Shown: positions 24,858-36,636 of the stretch, in pieces
How the letters are laid out: the number at the start of each line of letters is the position of its first letter
Position numbering within the stretch: position 1 is the stretch's first letter
Assembly (NCBI GenBank): GCA_022836615.1
Contig: MU405254.1
Span: 62,001 to 126,000, forward strand
Direction of reading: 5' to 3'
From: Annulohypoxylon bovei var. microspora
Lineage: Eukaryota; Ascomycota; Sordariomycetes; Xylariales; Hypoxylaceae
DNA: 64,000 bases
Notes under the pieces: generated by a model
Told to the model about the DNA's origin: nothing
What the model saw: only the letters and a program-made list of their open reading frames with translations
The model's database searches: none
Program-made: the position numbers and the translations under genes

Positions 24858-27800
24858 TCAAATCCATTTCATATCGCCATCCAAGTGTGCCTCCACTGCC
24901 TCCATGCTCTGCTTTTTAGGTCGGCCTCGGGGTCTCGGCTTCGAGCTGGATCGCACCCGCTTCTTTCGGCCGCCCGGGGCATTTCCTGCTTTCCTCTTGC
25001 GGCCGCGGGGGTCAGGATCGGCAGCGTCTTCGTCATCCTCGGCATCTGGGGACGCCGGATCTCCGTCTAGGTCAAACTCCTCCTCTTCGTCTGGTACCTT
25101 GACTTCGTTGTCGACATTCAAGAGCTCCACAAATTCCCGGCACTGTTCTATCATGTGCTCCGGTGTATCGAATGCTGACATGATTCTGGATATGTCATCC
25201 CAAATTTTGTCTCCGGTAACACCCTGAACCTTGACTGGAGACTTGGCGAGATCCTTCGGGGCACTCTTGCCCTTACTTTCGCGTCGGTTGGCACTAAGTC
25301 CATACAAACGACGTAGGTAAGTACGGCCCTCCCAAAGAGTGAGAAGGATCGCTGAGCCGGCTGCTAACTGACGAAGTCGCTGAGGATCGATAGTAGGCGG
25401 GATTGGGGCGGTAGGCTGCTCCTCACCAACAACTGGTTGCTGGGAGGTAGAGACCGGATCCATCCGTACGTGAAAGATTTCGGACTCAATAGCTTGGGCG
25501 ATGCTAGACCCAGTTCCAGTCACAATTTTCTCCATGGCGGTAATTGTAGTTTGTAGCTCGCCAATTGTGACGAACTCAAAGAATGCAATATTCTCGATTA
25601 TAAACCGAGAAAACTCGACGTGTGAAGATAATGCCTGGCCTGTGGGAAGCTTCGCCAGATCAAACTCAACTTGCCCAACAAGCTTCTCGAGGAATCGAAC
25701 GCGGTTTTTAGATTTGCTAATTTTTAGCACTTCTGTGAGAAGATGAAGCTTTGACATGAATGGATGCTCAGTTGCGCCTCGTGGATCTTTGATAACATCA
25801 CGTTGATACTGGAAAGCCGACTGTGTGGCTTTTGCATACTCCCTCTCGAGCACACTCTCATATTTCTCGTGAAGGGCCCTGTGTTCATGATATGCGAGTT
25901 CCGAGATCTTGGGCACTGGGCAGGTCTCAAGCGTAATGAGTGTGACACCGGTCTCTTTTGGATGCACAAGACCTTGTCTATTGATGCTTGCTAACACTTC
26001 CATGGCCAAAAAGGCATGATCATCGTTGGTCGCCAGGGCAATGCGAGTGATGTCTTTAAGGAACCGCTGAGTAGTCGCACTGGCAACATCATCAAAACTA
26101 GTGCCGCCCATAACTTTCAAATCTCTCTTAACAGGTTCTTTGCCGGTAGCTGCTGCTGATGCCGCTTGTTCAGACCGCTGTTCCTCTACCAACAGAAATT
26201 CCTTAAAAGACCGAAGAACCATCGACTCTAAAATCGGCACGCGTTCATCGAATGCTTGTTGGAATGTCGTATAGACATTAGCAGATACGTAATTCCTTGG
26301 GTTGGATTGACAAACGAGCCCTATGGCATCTAGCGCCGGTCGCCTCACATCTGCTGGCTGGGAAGGGTTTGCGAAAGGGACGAGAACGTCTACCATGAGC
26401 TTTGACACAGAGCCCTTCCACTTTGGTAGATTGGGTTCGGACTTGAAACGGTCTTCGTGGCTGTCCAGATTGCAATGTTTACCAACCATTCCGACGATCA
26501 GTGAATATCGGTCGAATTGCCTAATCTTTGTTCGGTCAAGCGGGCTCTTCCCGCTCATTTGCTGGATTGCTTTGAGGCAAGATAAAACGAGGCGCGCGAG
26601 GGGCTCGGACGTCTGGAGGAGCTCGCTAATAATCCAGAGACATGCCACGACGTCGTCAAGAAGCGCCCTCGTGACTTTAGAGGTGGCAGGCATGAGGACT
26701 TTTCGAATGTCGGAAAGGAACTTCGAATGAACGCTCGACACTTGTGGCAGCACACGACGATATATGACAACCACAGCCCTCGAGACTGTCAAGTCCTCAC
26801 TCGTGCTGACGCTAGCAATGTGGGGTTCCAGTTGCCGAATCTGCTCGAAAGTGAATAGTCTGGGATCGGCCTTTGCAAAGATCATGAGGACTTGGAAAGC
26901 ATCCCTGCTGGAGGGAACCGATGGGTCATTCGACTCAGGATTGCCGATAAGGTCAACTAAATCAGCGACGAGTCTTGTGCAAACTCGAGAATTAGCTTCG
27001 GCAAGTTTAGAATCAGGTGAGAGTATTGTCTGGAAGACCTTGTCGAGGACAAGCGCGGTATTTCCCTGCTTGACGGTCTGGACCATAAGAGCGACGTGGT
27101 CCGTGAGAGCCTGTTTGAAAGCGACCGAGTCGTCCTCCTTATAAAAGGGGGAAATCCAGACTTCTTCTATCATCTGTCTTGCAAGCTCCCGTACGCCTTC
27201 ATCTGGATCCTGTGTACGATGTAGTAACCCGTTTGCAATGGTGCTTCGAACTGCTTTACTATCGTTACCTAGATAGATATCTTTAGCTAACTTCATTGCT
27301 CTTTTTCGCACACCTATTCCGGAATCGATAAATCTTTGGATGACTGTTGGCGTCATCTTCTCTTCTAACCTAGGGCGCATGGCCATGCATTTCCCGATGA
27401 GGCCCAGGGCCGAATCACGCACTTGGGGTGAGGGATCGTTAGAGCACTGAAGAATGAGTTGGATGAACACACTATCGCCGTCGAGAATGGTCGGGTCTGT
27501 GTCGAGCACGAGATTGATACTCTTGAGACTGCGGCTGCGCACAGTTGCCTGATCTGTAGTCATGGATCCCATGAGTATGTTTAGAATGTTTTTGAACGAG
27601 GCGCAAAAACTTGACCGAAGCAAGATGATTGAGTGAGAGAGCTTCGCGTGGTTAGGGACCACCGACTTGAAGCTATATTCCCGCGAGAGCCATTTCGGGT
27701 CGTCGATCATGTTACGAAGGCGAAATGCAATTCTTCCGAGCTCGGAATCTCGTTCGTCCGACTCCTCATTTGCAACGGAATCGTATCCAAGGCTAACTTG

Positions 27801-30673
27801 CGATCCCCAGTCCGTAATAAGATAGGAAATAGCACCCTTAAGATAGGGGTCGTCGCCTAAACGATCTTGCAAGTGTTCTAAGACAACGCGATATGGCCCT
27901 AGCCAGCTAACGGTTTTATCCATCGACATGTTGCCCTCGAGAACATTGAGAGTCAGATCAGCTAGCCACTGACCAAGTTCATCCGAGTCGCTTCCCTCAA
28001 AATTAGTAGCGGTTTTCCGGACGTGTGATCGCAGCTTTGAGATAGCCGCAGCCATAACACCAAGGAGTTCCAAGGCCATATTTCTTGCAGGCGCCGCATT
28101 TTTATCGCCATCCACCTGCTGGAACATCATGTACATTGTAAGCCGAAGCAGGAGTTCTGCCGCGGGCCAATCTGGAGAGTCCAAACAGGTAGTGAAGTCT
28201 TCGATGAACAAGTCTAATAAATTTCGATACGGCGTGTCCCCGGACTTGGTAGATTTCAATGCTCGCTTCACTATGAAGTTGACGACGTACGTAGCATTGC
28301 GGTAAGCGCCATCCGCAAGCGTTTTCGCAAGGGCCTGCAACTCTTGGATAGCCGTTGAGTGCTGAACCGCAGCATATTCCTCCCTCCGGATCGTGTAGAT
28401 GGCCTCCGCTTTCCCATTGATTCCGTCGGCGGATAACGTAGGGCCACCACTTCCATCATTTTCTGCTAGGCTCTGCATCATCCGACCGCGAAGCTTTTCT
28501 TTGCGATCATCCACTTTCCCGGCACTTGCCTGGATCAGTCGCATGATCAGTGCTGAGACGGGTTGAATACTCTTGCCTTCTGAAAGCTTGAACTGCCTCG
28601 CGCTCTGCTTCCCGATAGGCAATTTCTCTAGAGAAGTTAGGATTTCGTTGAAGATGCCTTCTCTCTGAGCGGGGTTCATCAAGAATATTTGCGATAGTAC
28701 ATTCATGGCGACTAGACGAAGGGCATCGAATTTTTGAACGCCCACGACCGAGTCCCTCTCTGTATGTGCATTCTCCACGAATATTAGACGCGATGCCACG
28801 AACTCTAGAGTGTTTACGACGGTCTCTGAGAGGTCGATGCTAACTATCAGGTCAGACATTAGAGAGAAGACCTTCTGACAAGTAGTGAAAAGGGTACCGA
28901 TAGCTTTCCTGTACGCTACAAGCAGGCGAAATAAATTACTGGTAGGACCAGTGCTTCGTAACTCAGCCGTGGGTATGATAATGTCACTTATGACATTTCT
29001 GAAGAGATTTAGCCCTTGTTGAATTAGGTCTTCAGAGTACAGCTGTCTCTCCTCCCGACCACCACACATGATGCGGAGCGATGTGCGCGCAGCTTTAAGA
29101 CCCATTTCGATGTCATGGAGCTGATGAGCCCAAAATCCGACTTCAGTTTCGCCCCATGTCTCATCTAGCTTGAAATCGAGCGCATCCGCGTACTTCAAAG
29201 AACCTTCGCTCAAGCGTTGGACTCGAAGTAGATCAATTAGGGGCGCTTGGCGGAAACAACCAAGACTGATAGCCCTATTTATTTGCTTCTGAGCTTTATC
29301 ATGCGCAGCTATCGTCATTGTAGGAAGTTGCTCGTTCGTCCACGTAATTAGATGCGATGCAGTGCCTCGCTCGTTCGATAAGTAATCCTCGGCAGAAAAT
29401 ATCTCCTGGAAACATCTGCGCAGGTCCCCAAAAGCGGCACTGGCAAGCTCGCGCTGGTTGAGCTCCCCCCCAAAGGAATCTTCGAATTCATCTTGAGCGG
29501 CGCGTTTCCTTTTGGCAGACAAGTGTGTCGGAGTCTCAGGTGCATCGGGAACTACAGCGAATTCGTTTTTATTGAAACTAGCCGCTGGCAGTTCAATCTG
29601 AATGTTAACTTGCTTAATAGAGGCTAGTGATGATGCAGGCTGATCTTGGTCTGGTATGTGAGATAACTGCTCAGAAGCTTCTAGCACCTCGGTCTTTGGT
29701 ATAATAGCACGCGGCGTTGGTGTTTCGGGTTCTACCTTGGTGGCAGACGGAGGCGGCACTTGTAGGACCTGTGAGACCGGAAGGGTCGGTGGCTTTGGTG
29801 TCACCATCAGGTCCGCTAGCGAAACTGTCTGAGCCTGGATCTGTGCTGCCAGAGGTGATGATGGAGCAGGAGGTCTAGGAGGAGTATACATAGAGGCGGC
29901 AGCATCTAATTCTTTTCGTGTGGGTAGATGAATCTCAATGCGAACCTTGTTCTGAGCAACTGCTTGCGCATTTGAAGTAGCAGGATTATGCTTGACTACC
30001 TTAGGTGGTTCTTGTCTACGTGCCTTGGGTGATGGCTTTTTCGAGATTCGGGGAGACATACCGTGACCGTTCGGTGTCGAAGCATTCGAAGTCTCGGCAG
30101 CAGAATAACGGAAAGAGATGGAAGTATTGTCATAGACCATCTTGGCAAAAGGCGATATTCCATCGGCGACACTTTTGGCTGGCTTGTTGAGTGGTAATGT
30201 AGCTTTCGGCGCAGTCTTAAATTGACTATCACGATTTCCATCAGTATATATCCGGGTAGTTATATGTAGTCAAAGAGAGTTCTTGGAGATGCTCACAAGT
30301 GTGTGATCTTGTCGGTCTTAAGAAGGTGCTGCACAAATTCAAGGCTTCCCTCGACACGCTTCGAAAGACTGGAATTCTCGGCTTCCTTATTTAAGGTATC
30401 ATAATCTTCTCTAGAGACTAAACCGGCGAGAGATGGTGCGAGAGGACCGGAGCCGATTGAAGGATTGCTGATAATATCTTTTTGAGTTTTTAAGTTCCCG
30501 TTAGGTTCAGGTCACGCGGAAAAGTGCTCGACGTCTGATCGCGCAATATGCAACAACGACAGAGAAGAAGGAGCAGCTGGGAGGGGGTATCTGACTCACC
30601 TGGTTCAAAAGGAAAGACCGATGTGAAGGGGGTATAAGGAAGAGCTTCATTTAATGTAAAGGGTTTTGATGCA

Positions 30674-30722
<49 letters not shown>

Positions 30723-30813
30723 AGACACCGGAACCAGGACCGGGCTGCGGATAGGCTTGTTGGTGGAAATGAGGCGCGATGCCATTCTGATTGCTAGACT
30801 GAGGGTATGCCAT
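24858..30813 (-). CDS. SCC2: Cohesin loading factor Scc2/Mis4/NIPBL
   Basis: Three exons: 30813-30600, 30477-30297 and 30225-24858, giving 1920 aa. The junctions read PFEP|DIISNPSIG and KITH|F-QFKTAPK in frame, with GTGAGT and GTGAGC donors. The long third exon continues upstream of its first internal ATG, so the 1760-residue frame alone is an N-terminal truncation. The product loads cohesin onto chromatin in the nucleus together with Scc4. Visible features: a poly-Gln run of 15 near residue 33, the PFEPDII segment near 70, a disordered region rich in Pro and Ser to about residue 370, then HEAT-type helical repeats. The latter include RSRSLKSINLVLDTDP and SPQVRDSALGLIGKCM near residues 1030-1075, the best conserved part of the family. 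The C-terminus is acidic then strongly basic (GRKRKAG, GGRKKRVRSSSKPRPRGRP), typical of nuclear DNA-binding tails. Confidence 0.95.
30676..30720 (-). repeat. CAG/CAA repeat encoding 15 glutamines
   Basis: On the coding strand there are nine CAG codons followed by alternating CAA and CAG, in total 15 Gln codons in exon 1 of the SCC2 gene. The uninterrupted CAG half is the part likely to vary in length between strains. Confidence 0.9.
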
Positions 30814-31489
30814 TATAATCCAAACAACCTCGGGAACTTCTTATTCCTCTTATACACTGCAATCGAAATATTTGGTTTCCAGCTGCGCTGAAGTCGATAT
30901 GTTGCCTACCTCATCGCAATCACCTTCTCTGTAAGAAATGTAGCGGCAGCGTGAATTGTGCCATGCGTAGTATTACTACTCGGGTTTAATGGTGGCGTTG
31001 AAGGTTGGCGTAGTGATGAGAAGAGCTGGAAGTTGGCAAATCGTCTCTAAAAAGGAGATGTGAGAATGGAATTTCAAATGCTGAACGCGAACAGCCTGAC
31101 AATCCAGCCTTGCGCAACTCGGGAAGCTTTAGGTAATTTCATTGAGGCGCATGTGGATTGCGACCTATTGATAGGTACCTAGGTACCAAGTCAGCAAGCC
31201 AACAAGCCTGCGCACCTGCATTCAATGTTCATTGATGTTCCGGACCACATGCATGCACAGTTTTATGTGTGTACATGTAAGTACATATATACAATCACAT
31301 AGCACCCGCCCACTGGCAGCACTGTGGTTCCAAACGCTTTATCGATAAATATGTGAATTATGTGAACTTATCGATAATAAATATGAATGTTAGCACGGAA
31401 GCGCTGTTGCGGATCTTGAATTATTAGAAACCCAATTTTTCTTCCGTTAAAGAAATCATCTTCAGGACAGTAACTTAGCAAGTCCGACA
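30814..31489. promoter_or_regulatory. Divergent promoter region of SCC2 and RPA12
   Basis: The 676-bp gap between the two start codons must hold both promoters. It includes an inverted TTATCGATAA-type sequence around 31,340-31,375 (TTTATCGATAAAT and ACTTATCGATAATAA, two copies 30 bp apart), a candidate GATA or regulatory site, and a GGTACCTAGGTACC repeat near 31,175. The function is inferred from position only. Confidence 0.4.
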
Positions 31490-32040
31490 ATGGCAGCCAT
31501 AGGCTCCTTGGTTTTCTGTACCGACTGCGGAAATCTGCTTCCCGCATCCAAAGGAAACGAAAAGAATATTCTCAATTGCGAATGCTGCGGCGCTGAGAAC
31601 CAAGGTTAGTTTTATAGCAACACATCTAATATTATATCTTTTTCTTCTTCTTCTTTTCTCTCTCTCTCTCTCTCTCTTAATACATGTCAACCAGCAACAC
31701 TTGCTAACATTCCGAACTGGCAGATACAGCATCGAAAACGACCGTTACAGAAAGCAAACCATCGGATTTTCCTTCCTTGCTTCGACAAAAACTCTCAATC
31801 GTACAATCCGTAAAGCGACACGATGTCCAGACAGAAGCTGTCATAAACGAGACATGCGAGAAGTGCGGGCGCACCGAAGTTAGATATACAGCAGTACAGC
31901 TGCGCAGTGCTGATGAAGGCAGTACGATCTTCTTCACTTGCGAATGTGGTCACAAGTATGTTGTTTTCTCTCTACCTAGTATTGTAAATTGGACATAGCT
32001 AACCCATGAATCCCGAAATAGATGGAACACAAACAATTGA
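31490..32040 (+). CDS. RPA12: RNA polymerase I subunit RPA12
   Basis: Three exons: 31490-31604, 31724-31955, 32022-32040, giving 121 aa, the normal size. The N-terminal zinc ribbon has C10xxC13 and C30xxC33 (FCTDCG, CECCG). The C-terminal TFIIS-like ribbon has CEKCGRTEV, the catalytic-loop motif RSADEGST and TCECGHKW. The last exon is only 19 nt and supplies the final residues WNTNN; without it the C-terminal ribbon would end prematurely. The protein supports RNA cleavage and termination by Pol I in the nucleolus. It is divergent from SCC2, and its stop is only about 150 bp from the stop of the convergent LIA1 gene. Confidence 0.96.
31638..31677 (+). repeat. CTT and CT microsatellite in RPA12 intron 1
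   Basis: TTC/CTT units lead into a 21-nt uninterrupted TC run inside the first intron, providing an unusually long polypyrimidine tract upstream of the acceptor at 31,723. Confidence 0.85.
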
Positions 32041-32186
32041 GATTTTTCTAATAGAGACTACCCTGTAAATTCCTCAAGCAGTTGCTATGAGCCCATGAGC
32101 AAGGCGTATGAAATAAAGCCATACGCGTGCGCGATCTTTTTGGTATCCTTTAACGAACCCCCATATAACGCCAATCCTACTTCTAT

Positions 32187-33247
32187 CTATGCAGCTACCT
32201 TTGAAGCCTCCGGGATAAGCGCATACTCGGCTTGGTTCGATTGTTCATAATCAGCCATGTCTAAGGCAACAATGACGCTTTCGCGCACGACTTTCTCTTT
32301 ATCGTGAAGGAATTTCTTCAGCACTTCCTCGACGCCTTCCTCCTCGCCGAGACTTCCAAGTGCCTCCGCTGCTTCATGTCGAACCATGCTAGCCTCCTCG
32401 AGATTACTCAATGCAGAAGTGAGAGCTGGGATTGAGGCCGGATGGGAGAGTTGGCCAAACACAAAAGCAATCTCGTGGCGGAATAGGGCGGAAGAATCAG
32501 CGAAACCCTTGGCTAAGGCATGGACGGCGGGTACCGCGGTCGGAAGGCCCGGCGGCGATGCAAGGTCGCGGAGTGCGAACATAGCGCGGTATCTGAGGAA
32601 GAGAGGTTGGTCCGTGTCCATCAAAGCCTTCTCTAAGTCTTGGACAGTCTGCTCGGAGTTAGGCATCGGAGGGGCAGGGTCGACCGAAGCAAAATCGCTA
32701 TTTTTTTCTTGTAGTTAGGCTCTATGAACCTCATGTGCATAGTCAATTCGCAAACTAGCAATTATTATACATACCTTTGACGTAGTTTCTCTGCCTTTCG
32801 TTGTTCCGAGTTTTCCCATTCGATTCTGTCAATAGCAATCTCACAAGTCTCCTTGATAACTACCTCTTCTCCCTCGCGATCGCGGAACTTGCGCAAGATA
32901 TCCAGGTTTCCAGCATCTCCCAGAGCGCCCAAAGCCTCTGCTGCTTCGTGTCGGCACATAGGGTCTTCTTGTAAATCGGTTAGGACTTTTTGAAGGTAGG
33001 GGACAGCGGCCAGGTTGGCGGACTGTCCCAGGCAGTAAGCCAGCTCATGTTTAAGAAGCGCGGAAGGAGAGGCGAAACCAGCAGCAATAGCGTCTATAGC
33101 GGCAAGAGCTTGGTCGCCTGTCTCGTGTCGTGCTAAATGTTTGAGGGAGAAGAGGGCGCGGAATCGGACGGGTAGTGGGGTAGCTTCGGAGCAGAGTGAT
33201 TCGCGAAGGCTCGCAATAGTCGCTAAATTATCTGTTTCGGACGCCAT
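32187..33247 (-). CDS. LIA1: Deoxyhypusine hydroxylase (HEAT-repeat di-iron enzyme)
   Basis: Two exons, 33247-32775 and 32697-32187, giving 327 aa. The intron has donor GTATGT and acceptor AATAG and joins KLRQ to SDFASVDPAP. The start at 33247 (MASETDN) is preferred to an upstream in-frame ATG at 33271. The enzyme completes hypusine formation on eIF5A. The two-fold HEAT architecture is clear: the four His-Glu iron-ligand pairs are LKHELAYCLGQ (H67E68), CRHEAAEALG (H100E101), FRHEIAFVFGQ (H232E233) and VRHEAAEALG (H265E266). Length and motif spacing match the family. Confidence 0.96.
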
Positions 33248-33598
33248 GATATATGTAGATAAGTAGAACAAACTATTTAGTGAAATTAGATATCATCTCA
33301 AAGTTTGCGAAATTAGGAAGAAAGAAGAAAATACCAAATCTTAGCTTTGCGAAGTTTTGGGCGACGACTTCTCGGTTTAGTTTATAGGTTTTTTTTTAGA
33401 TTGCGGCAGAACGATAACGCAGGCAACCCCTCTATCAAGATCCTTGTGAAAATTCTCCGCATTAGAGGTAGATACTTAGTGGACCCAAACCATCCATTTT
33501 AATTCATTGGCTACTCGAGCGCATTCAAGCTAAGTAATATAAGCTATGATTCGGAAGCCAGAACCATCTCGACTACAATACGTGATCATCCTTCAGAT

Positions 33599-33670
33599 GG
33601 TTTCCTGGTGTAATGGCTAGCACTGCGGATTCTGATTCCGCCAATCTGGGTTCGATTCCCAGGGAGACCT
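33599..33670 (+). tRNA. tRNA-Gln, anticodon CTG
   Basis: A full cloverleaf can be folded: acceptor GGTTTCC pairs with GGAGACC (one T-G wobble), with a D arm GTG/CAC, an anticodon stem GCGGA/TCCGC around loop TTCTGAT (anticodon CTG, reading CAG), and a T stem CTGGG/CCCAG around TTCGATT. The discriminator base is T and there is no intron. A run of eight T follows two bases downstream. Confidence 0.95.
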
Positions 33671-33672
33671 CA

Positions 33673-33680
33673 TTTTTTTT
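33673..33680 (+). terminator. RNA polymerase III terminator
   Basis: Eight consecutive T residues immediately downstream of the tRNA-Gln gene, the standard Pol III stop signal. Confidence 0.9.
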
Positions 33681-33738
33681 GATTATCTTTAATCTCCTCG
33701 TATTCTCTTTATTTATTTTATTTTATTTTATTTATTTT

Positions 33739-33895
33739 TGAGCAATGTTAAATCCGCTGTATGGATGTCATCGATTTTGTCCGCTGTATGGGGTGTCAAA
33801 AGGTACTTTTTGTCCCATATAAATCGCCATATAATTGAAGGTATTACCAGCAGCCCACGACATGCACGTGTATACAGCAGATTTAACATTGCTCA
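33739..33895. mobile_element. MITE-like element next to tRNA-Gln
   Basis: The ends are inverted repeats of about 24 bp. The left begins TGAGCAATGTTAAATC, followed by CGCTGTAT. The right end is the reverse complement with one transition (C to T). Just inside the left end TCCGCTGTATGG occurs twice, about 30 bp apart. The 157-bp element has no coding capacity and starts 69 bp after the tRNA. I see no clear target-site duplication because the flanks are T-rich and A-rich. The superfamily is unknown. Confidence 0.6.
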
Positions 33896-34186
33896 TAAAA
33901 ATAAGAAAATTGATATTTGACTAGACGTACATAGGTACTTCACACGTTCTATTTGTGTACATATGTACCTGTTGTACAGACTATCGTCATTTAATCGTAT
34001 GATTCATGAGTCGTAAAAGTTTAAATCGGATGCGCTAAATGTTGTAGTGATGTATGAGCAACGTGATTCCCTTCAATATTCCCCATATATTACTAATACT
34101 CAACGTCAGCTTTTATGTCTTTGCATCTTCACCTTTACATGTTCATGTCCCCAGTTGTTTCACGATTTCCAATTAATACCGGCAGA

Positions 34187-35008
34187 ATGGCTTTACATTC
34201 TGCAAGTGTAAATAGCAAACTCATTTGTATGTAACTAGCGCCAATTCACACGTTTACATAACAAGTTCGAAGACTCACTAGTAGGTTAGTTGCGCCAGCC
34301 GGAAAAGAAGCTCACGGACAAGCAGAACAGTTCACCAGAGGAGTATTAGCTCGCTCGGATCTGGATCCGATCTCACCGATCCGTCAGTTTCATAAATGGT
34401 TCGCTGCAGCTCAACGGTCAGGCCTTGTCGCCCATCCCGAAACGTGCTGCTTATCTACTGCATCACTACCCTCTGGTCGCGTGTCATCCCGCGTGGTTTA
34501 CATGAAGGAGCTTGACGCCGAGGGCTTTGTGATTTACAGCAACTTTGGTACAAGCAAGAAGGCCCAGGACCTTGCCACGAATCCTTGGGCCAGCCTTTCC
34601 TTCTGGTGGGAAGACCTCGAGCGCCAGGTGAGAGTGGAGGGCCGAGCAAGCAGGCTTACTCGCGAAGAGAGCCAGAAGTATTTCGATACTAGGGCTCGTG
34701 GCAGCCGGATCGGTGCCTGGTCAAGTCGCCAGAGTCGGGTCTTAAAGCCGACCCAAGGAGATGCCGATGGGGAGGAAGACGATGGGCGAAAGTTGCTTGA
34801 TGGGTGGGTCGAGGAAACCGAGATGCGATTCGAGGGAAAAGAAAATATTCCGGTTCCCGACTTCTGGGGCGGCTTGAGGATAACGCCTGAGTCCGTGGAG
34901 TTTTGGCAAGGACGGCAGAGTCGATTGCATGATCGGTTTGTCTACGACAAGAAGGCGTCCACCGAAGAAAGTGTGCAAGAATGGACCCTGGAAAGACTTA
35001 GCCCATGA
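34187..35008 (+). CDS. PDX3: Pyridoxamine 5'-phosphate oxidase
   Basis: FMN enzyme that oxidises pyridoxamine- or pyridoxine-phosphate to pyridoxal 5'-phosphate (vitamin B6 salvage). Exon 2 (about 34285-35008) encodes QFTRGVLARSDLDPISPI, QFHKWFAAAQRSGL, SLPSGRVSSRVVYMKELD, FVIYSNFGTSKKAQDL, LSFWWEDLERQVRVEG, YFDTRARGSRIGAWSS and finally RLHDRFVY with terminal ERLSP, all PNPOx signatures in order, including the RxGSxxGAWxSxQS region and the C-terminal dimer motif. A stop at 34,259 in this frame forces an upstream exon. My best model is 34187-34230 (MALHSASVNSKLICM) with donor GTAACT and acceptor AG at 34,284, giving 255 aa. The donor is weak and the first exon is the uncertain part. An inserted acidic loop follows RVLKPTQGDADGEEDDG. 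Confidence 0.9.
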
Positions 35009-36636
35009 ATGCGGTTGACGCATCCCAGATGCAAGTGTCTGGAATCCAAAATCGGGAAGAGGGTTGAAAATCGACGGTTTGAGTCACCATCTCATTGCCG
35101 TTCTTAACTTCCGGTTGCCTTTGGCCCCTTCACCGATCCCCTCTTTAATCGCCATCTGATCAAAAGGCGCAGCCAGCCCTGATGATAATTAAAACATGCA
35201 TGGATACTATTACCACACCTCTCAGCCTTGTAGTATCATCAAAATCCGCAGTGGTGTATTCTTCAGTTGAAGAAAACCAACCCTCTCAACTCCGACCTCG
35301 CTTTATTAATCTTTGACAATAATGATGCTTGCGATAACTAACCTTATCATCGCGAGATATGTCTACCTTCCCCTTTACTATCTTTGAAAGGAAGTTTTCA
35401 AACCCGAGGCTTCGACTGTTAGATGCCTACCTACCTATATTTCCCTATACTTTGCATGCGGTTCTCACCAATTGCTGAGCTCATGCCGCCCTAAGCTGCA
35501 ATCCCGTCCGAACGTGAGCAGGAAGCTGAAGCTACTAGTCCTCTTTTAGAATCCAAGGCGTCGAAGGGATCTTGATCGTCGACTTCTTAACTACCTACCT
35601 AGGTGCCCACCTAGTCATTCGACTACAGTTACCTCTACGAAGGATTGCGTTGGCTGAAATTATTGTCATCGACTAGCCGTATAGTGGCTCTAATGCAAGT
35701 TTCGCCCCTTGATCATTGGTCATCGTTCGGTCTAAGGTGAGACTGTTCTGAGGCGCACACCGAAGGCTGTAGTTCTGGTCAGTACACCTATCAGCAGAAT
35801 TCGTATCAACGAAGGTAGAAATCATAGGCATTCCAAGATAAATAATCAAAATCGTGACTAACAGAGGCAGTATGCGAGGGTTTCGATACAGCACCTTCTC
35901 GACTCTTTTCTCTTAGATTAGAACATGGCCCATTGTGTTCGAGCGTCTCAGACGCACCTGGACATTTATAGTATATGGCACTACTGCGCCTTACTAGATT
36001 GAATAAATCTTCTAACACACCCAAAAATCTAGAATATACGCCAAGGAACGCACGTTTCACTCAGACGGTAAGCTGTAAGGTCGATCAAGCATGAAAAACT
36101 TGATAGTGTTCCACAACTTTCCTAAGTGATCTGTACCCATCACCTGGTAATATAGGTACCTACAGATCTACGATCCCGTATATAGGTAGGTATGTCCCGA
36201 CCAGATGTCCCGACTAGGATGGCACAATATATTTTATTGTCATGCTCGATGACAATTCGTACAGACGATGGATAATTTACCTTAGCGCCACACATCCCAT
36301 CTGCATTATTCTCCAATTTTTGAAGCCGATTTTTACTTGCACGCCTCTTGCACGCCCCTTATAGGTCTTGGACACATCGTGCCGCGAATATATGTCCCGT
36401 GTTGACTTATACCTATGCTAATGTCGTGCACCGACCTTAACGCATCTATTCGTTGCGTATTCTACGTTGATCCCACATGGTTGCTTCAGTTTAAGCTCCG
36501 TCTCACCCCCGAATCCATCCATATATGTCGATGGGAATTTGGATTCCCCCAGGTAACTAATCTTCGTTTTATCAAGAATGTTCCATCGACCATTAATTTA
36601 AGGATATATGTGCCTGTCGCTATGTTAGGTGTCTAG
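35009..36636. other. Intergenic, no gene supported
   Basis: Short open frames on the minus strand at 35,673-36,060 have no recognisable motif, unconvincing composition and no splice support. TACCTACCTAGGTGCCCACCTAG-like and TATAGGTAGGTATG repeats occur near 35,590 and 36,180. The right end is the promoter side of the bZIP gene. Confidence 0.5.

Noticed and set aside
35673..36060. Two overlapping minus-strand frames of 73 and 84 codons
   Set aside because: No motifs, no promoter or intron evidence and repeat-containing flanks.
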